Positions 5,987-9,310 of a stretch of DNA of 9,310 nucleotides are shown in pieces. A model generated the notes under the pieces. The model was given only the letters and a program-made list of their open reading frames with translations, was not told the DNA's origin and made no database searches. Where the stretch lies: the NCBI GenBank assembly GCA_946617545.1, contig CAMOKK010000043.1:1-9310 (forward strand). The letters are read 5' to 3'. Made by a program: the position numbers and the translations under genes. This DNA is from an uncultured Bacteroidales bacterium (GTDB taxonomy: Bacteria > Bacteroidota > Bacteroidia > Bacteroidales > UBA932). Every line of letters starts with the position of its first letter. The stretch's first letter is position 1.

Positions 5987-8900
5987 AAGACGGCTCATAA
6001 GGAAATGGATAAGTCTGGGACTCATTGTCTCGGCCCTGGTGGTTTATGCCGTCTCCCTGCTGGTGGGGTCGGCCCGGTCAGATGTATCGGCCGCCGCCCG
6101 CGAGGTGGGCCGAAGGGTGGAGCACCGCATGCTGCTTTTGGACAGCTATATCTCAAAGGCCCTGGAAGGGGATCCGGACCAATGGCCGGAGCTGGGCGGC
6201 CTGCCGGAAGACATGGTGGTCTACCGCTACCGGGGAGATTCCCTCATAAGCTGGGTGAACCAGTTTCCCCTCAGAAACGACGACATCCGTCCCCTCACGC
6301 TGGTGCAGCGGATAGGGGACAGCAGAAGTTCCCTCTCCTCTCCCCTCTCCGACGCCACCGGGCAGCCCTCCTTCGTGAACTACGGGCCCAAATGGTATCT
6401 GGTAAAAGCCGTCGAGGGGGCTTCCACCAAGGTGATAGCCGGTCTGGAGATTGTGGACGAACTCCGGGAAAAGAGCCTCAACCGCCACTTCCGGATTAAC
6501 GAGAAATACAGCGTAAGGCCGCTGTCATCCTCTACAGGCGCCCCTGTGAGCGTAAACGGCGTCCCGCTTTTCCTGCTGGCCGATGAAACCCTGGCCCAGC
6601 CTTCCGGCACCCACTCCGCCCTGCTCTGGCTGGCCGTGGGCCTGCTCATGGCCGGGCTTCTGTTCCTGCTGAACGCCTATCCCACCCTCCCCTGCCTCCT
6701 GCTGGTGCTTGTGTGCCAGGGCGGGGTGCTCAGCTGGCTGTATGCAGGCGGAAGGCGTCTGTTCCAGGATTCGCAGCTGTTCTCTCCCCTGCTTTATGCC
6801 GACGGACCTTTCTTGTACTCCCTGGGAGCCGTCATTCTGGTGAACCTGGCCATCAGCCTGCTGGTGTGGGATTTGTACCTGGTGCGCTGGACGCTCCTCA
6901 AACAAATCCGGCGCAGGAATTCCCGCATCCTGGAAGCCGTCCTGACGGGGCTTCTGGTTTTGATGACCGTGGGGGTGGCCGTCTATCTGCATGTGGCGTT
7001 CCGCAGCATCCTGGCCAACTCCAGCGTGAACATGGAACTCTACAAGGTCTTCCTCCTGAGCGGGTACACGGCTTTGGTCTATTTGTCCTTCCTGGGGCTT
7101 TCCATTGCACTGCCGATACTTCTGCAGATGCTCTCCCCCTTCGCCCGCACGCTCATGGACATCCGCTACGACATGTTCTCCGGCTGGAGCCGCGTGGGCT
7201 ACGCCGCCGCCATCGGCATTTATTTTGCCGTGATTACCTCCATATTGGGATTTGACAAGGAGCAGCGGCGCATCGACGTCTGGGCCGCCCGGCTGGCCAT
7301 GGACCGGGACATCGCCCTGGAAATCCAGCTCCGGAGTGCGGAAAACGCCATTGCGCAGGACCCCATGATAGGGGCGCTGTCCGTCCTGCAGGGTAGCGCG
7401 GACATCATCCGCAGCCGCCTCACCAGCGCCTACATGGGACGCATCTCGCAAGACTACGACATCGCCGTCATCCTGCCCAAACTGGAAGACAACCAGGCAT
7501 CGGCCCTCTTCCAGGAGAGAATCCGGAGCGGCGTAAGGCTGGGAGACAATTCCCATTTCTTCTACAGCAACCTTTCCTCCGGAAGAACCACTTATACCGG
7601 CCTCTTCTCCTATTATGTAGAGGGGCAGGGGTCCCAGCTGGTGCTGGTGAGCGTGGAGTCCAAGCACAACCGGGAAGACCGGGGCTACCTGAGCCTGCTG
7701 GGCATCTCGGATCCCGGGCGGGTGTCCCTGCCCTCGGTGTATTCCTGGGCCAAATACAATTCCGACAAGCTGGTCCAGTACAAGGGTTCCTATCCCTTCC
7801 CCACCGTCTATTCCGGCCGCCTCAAGGAACTGGCCGCCCAACATTCCGGCGGGCATGTGGACCTGGAAGGCTGGTGCCATTTTGTGCGCAATGTCTCCCA
7901 GGACGAGATGGTGATTATCTCCCGGCCGCAGACGGAGTGGCTCTACTATGTGGTGGAGGCCTTCCTGCTGGCCATCCTGGCCTTCATCTTCATTACGGTG
8001 CTATCGTGGCGCAGAAGGAGTTCCGGCGGCCGCCGCTACTTCCAGAACCGGATTAACCTGGTGGTGTATGTTTCCCTGCTGGTCACCCTGGTGGCCATGG
8101 CCGGATTCAGCGTCTGGTTCGTGTACAAGCGCAACAACTCCAATATGAACAGCATCATGACGGCACGCATCAACACGCTGCAGGGCATGCTGCAAGAGCA
8201 TCTGCGAGGGGTGGAAAACACCCAGCAGCTCACCACCACCCAGATGCTGGCCTCCGTGGAGGAAGTGGGAAACAACCTGCGCTGCGACATCTCCCTCTTT
8301 GATGTGGCCGGCCGCGTGGTCATGAGCACCACCCCCGAGGTCTATGACCGCATGATTCTGGGGCTGCGCCTGGACGACGACGCCTTCTACAACATCCGCT
8401 TTGCCCACAAGCGCTTTTACATGCAGCGGGAAAAGGTGAGCCGGCGCAGCTTCTACGCCCTTTACGCCCCGGTGTTCAACAGCGGCGGCAACATGATAGC
8501 CATCGTGTCCTCCCCCTTCACGGACCTTTCGCAGGACTTCGAGTCCGAGGTAACCCTGCACATTGCCACGGTTATCACCATCTTCCTGCTGCTCCTGCTG
8601 ATTTCCCGCTTCATCACCTTTGCCATGGTGAGCCGCCTGTTCCGTCCCCTGACGGCCCTCAGCCGCAAAATGACGGTAAGCGACGTGGACCATCTGGAGC
8701 CTCTGGTATACGACGGGGACGACGAGATTACCCCGCTGGTACAGGCCTACAACCGGATGGTGCAGGACCTGGGAGAGAGCTCCCGCCGCCTGGCGCAGGT
8801 AGAGCGTGACAAGGCCTGGACAGACATGGCCCGCCGCGTGGCCCACGACCTCAAAAACCCGCTCACGCCCATCAAGCTGCAGCTCCAGATGCTCATGCGC

Positions 8901-9310
8901 ATGAAGGCCACCGGCAACCCGCAGTGGCAGGAGCGTTTTGACGAGGTGGCCTCCACCGTCCTGTATCACGTGGACCTCCTGGCCGATTCGGCCGACCAGT
9001 TCTCCACCTTCGCCAAGATGTACGACCAGAAGGCCGAGCGCATAGACCTGGACGCCCTGGTGAAGCAGGAAGTGGACCTCTTTGACACGCATGACAACCT
9101 GTATATAGAGTACTTCGGCCTGCCGGGCGCCATGGTTCAGGCCCCGCGTCCGCAGCTCACCCGCGTGGTGGTGAACCTGATTACCAACGCCATCCAGGCC
9201 GTGGAAGACACGCCCGGAGAGCACAGGCTGCTGGTTTCCGTGCGCAATGCCGCCCAGGACGGCTTCTACGAGATTGTGGTGGAAGACAACGGCCCCGGCG
9301 TGTCCGAACA
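5979..9310 (+). CDS. Large multi-pass sensor histidine kinase (C-terminus cut off by window edge)
   Basis: This is an inner-membrane sensor kinase, open from ATG 5979 to the right edge (1110 codons). Hydrophobicity suggests ten membrane helices: about 10-30, 213-231, 233-255, 279-302, 319-340, 357-385, 406-425, 655-678, 692-715 and 862-885. Arg/Lys-rich cytoplasmic loops (for example KQIRRRNSR, WRRRSSGGRR) agree with the positive-inside rule. This leaves three large extracytoplasmic regions (about 31-212, 426-654, 716-861), the last two possibly Cache-like. A HAMP linker (about 886-935, FRPLTALSRKM) follows. The H-box AHDLKNPLTPIKLQLQ has phospho-acceptor His956; its KNPLTPI form is NtrY-like. 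The N-box NLITNAIQA includes Asn1070, and the G1 box is DNGPG from Asp1103. The remaining ATP lid and G2 box lie beyond the edge. It overlaps rlmH by 8 nt. No response regulator is visible; one may be downstream. The signal is unknown. Confidence 0.93.
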   Translation, partial: MNKRRLIRKWISLGLIVSALVVYAVSLLVGSARSDVSAAAREVGRRVEHRMLLLDSYISKALEGDPDQWPELGGLPEDMVVYRYRGDSLISWVNQFPLRNDDIRPLTLVQRIGDSRSSLSSPLSDATGQPSFVNYGPKWYLVKAVEGASTKVIAGLEIVDELREKSLNRHFRINEKYSVRPLSSSTGAPVSVNGVPLFLLADETLAQPSGTHSALLWLAVGLLMAGLLFLLNAYPTLPCLLLVLVCQGGVLSWLYAGGRRLFQDSQLFSPLLYADGPFLYSLGAVILVNLAISLLVWDLYLVRWTLLKQIRRRNSRILEAVLTGLLVLMTVGVAVYLHVAFRSILANSSVNMELYKVFLLSGYTALVYLSFLGLSIALPILLQMLSPFARTLMDIRYDMFSGWSRVGYAAAIGIYFAVITSILGFDKEQRRIDVWAARLAMDRDIALEIQLRSAENAIAQDPMIGALSVLQGSADIIRSRLTSAYMGRISQDYDIAVILPKLEDNQASALFQERIRSGVRLGDNSHFFYSNLSSGRTTYTGLFSYYVEGQGSQLVLVSVESKHNREDRGYLSLLGISDPGRVSLPSVYSWAKYNSDKLVQYKGSYPFPTVYSGRLKELAAQHSGGHVDLEGWCHFVRNVSQDEMVIISRPQTEWLYYVVEAFLLAILAFIFITVLSWRRRSSGGRRYFQNRINLVVYVSLLVTLVAMAGFSVWFVYKRNNSNMNSIMTARINTLQGMLQEHLRGVENTQQLTTTQMLASVEEVGNNLRCDISLFDVAGRVVMSTTPEVYDRMILGLRLDDDAFYNIRFAHKRFYMQREKVSRRSFYALYAPVFNSGGNMIAIVSSPFTDLSQDFESEVTLHIATVITIFLLLLLISRFITFAMVSRLFRPLTALSRKMTVSDVDHLEPLVYDGDDEITPLVQAYNRMVQDLGESSRRLAQVERDKAWTDMARRVAHDLKNPLTPIKLQLQMLMRMKATGNPQWQERFDEVASTVLYHVDLLADSADQFSTFAKMYDQKAERIDLDALVKQEVDLFDTHDNLYIEYFGLPGAMVQAPRPQLTRVVVNLITNAIQAVEDTPGEHRLLVSVRNAAQDGFYEIVVEDNGPGVSE

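Noticed and set aside
5462..6025. N-terminal extension of the DUF4783-like frame up to 6025
   Set aside because: It would be antisense to all of rlmH and would bury an obvious signal peptide inside the protein; the start at 5461 is much better.
6525..9224. Two long minus-strand open frames (6525-7880 and 8001-9224) antisense to the histidine kinase
   Set aside because: The plus-strand frame is continuous for 1110 codons with kinase motifs; the antisense products are rich in Gly, His and Gln and look like no known family.
1..9310. CRISPR arrays, tRNA or rRNA genes, insertion sequences, phage or defence genes
   Set aside because: Almost all bases are occupied by six ordinary genes; no spaced direct repeats, transposase motifs or RNA-gene signatures were seen.

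Overview
The window looks like chromosomal DNA from a fairly GC-rich member of the Bacteroidales (Bacteroidota). Three things support this: a SusC-family outer-membrane receptor, a small DUF4783-like secreted protein, and promoters with the Bacteroidota -7 motif TAnnTTTG. The genus cannot be fixed from the sequence; gut or rumen Bacteroidales would fit.

Left part (1-4948, all minus strand, transcribed right to left). This is the regulator-proximal end of a polysaccharide utilisation locus. The order in the direction of transcription is an AraC-family regulator (4948-4070), a lipoprotein glycoside hydrolase of family GH5, most like the GH5_7 endo-beta-mannanases (3972-2704), then a SusC-type TonB-dependent transporter starting only 23 bp later (2680 to beyond position 1). 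The partner SusD lipoprotein should lie just outside the left edge. The simplest reading is local: the regulator senses a breakdown product, the surface or periplasmic mannanase cuts beta-mannan, and SusC (with the unseen SusD) imports the oligosaccharides. The substrate is inferred from the enzyme family.

Middle (5000-5512). A small secreted DUF4783-like protein on the minus strand is divergent from rlmH on the plus strand. The two share a 51-bp intergenic region with back-to-back promoter-like motifs.

Right part (5513-9310, plus strand). The housekeeping gene rlmH (23S rRNA pseudouridine-1915 N3-methyltransferase) overlaps by 8 nt the start of a very large multi-pass membrane histidine kinase. 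That kinase has about 10 predicted membrane helices, three predicted extracytoplasmic regions, HAMP, an H-box, an N-box and a G1 box. It runs off the right edge at residue 1110.

The most unusual structure is in the short AT-rich spacers around araC. A 17-bp sequence (16/17 identical, 14 contiguous) lies on both sides of the gene in opposite orientations, once upstream of each of the two promoters. A perfect 16-bp palindrome covers the araC -7 element up to the start codon. These are good candidates for the regulator's own binding sites. The araC and rlmH -7 elements both sit exactly 6 nt before the ATG, which suggests leaderless or nearly leaderless transcripts. I see no RNA genes, insertion sequences, CRISPR arrays or convincing intrinsic terminators, no gene-free stretch over 90 bp, and no clearly new multi-gene system.
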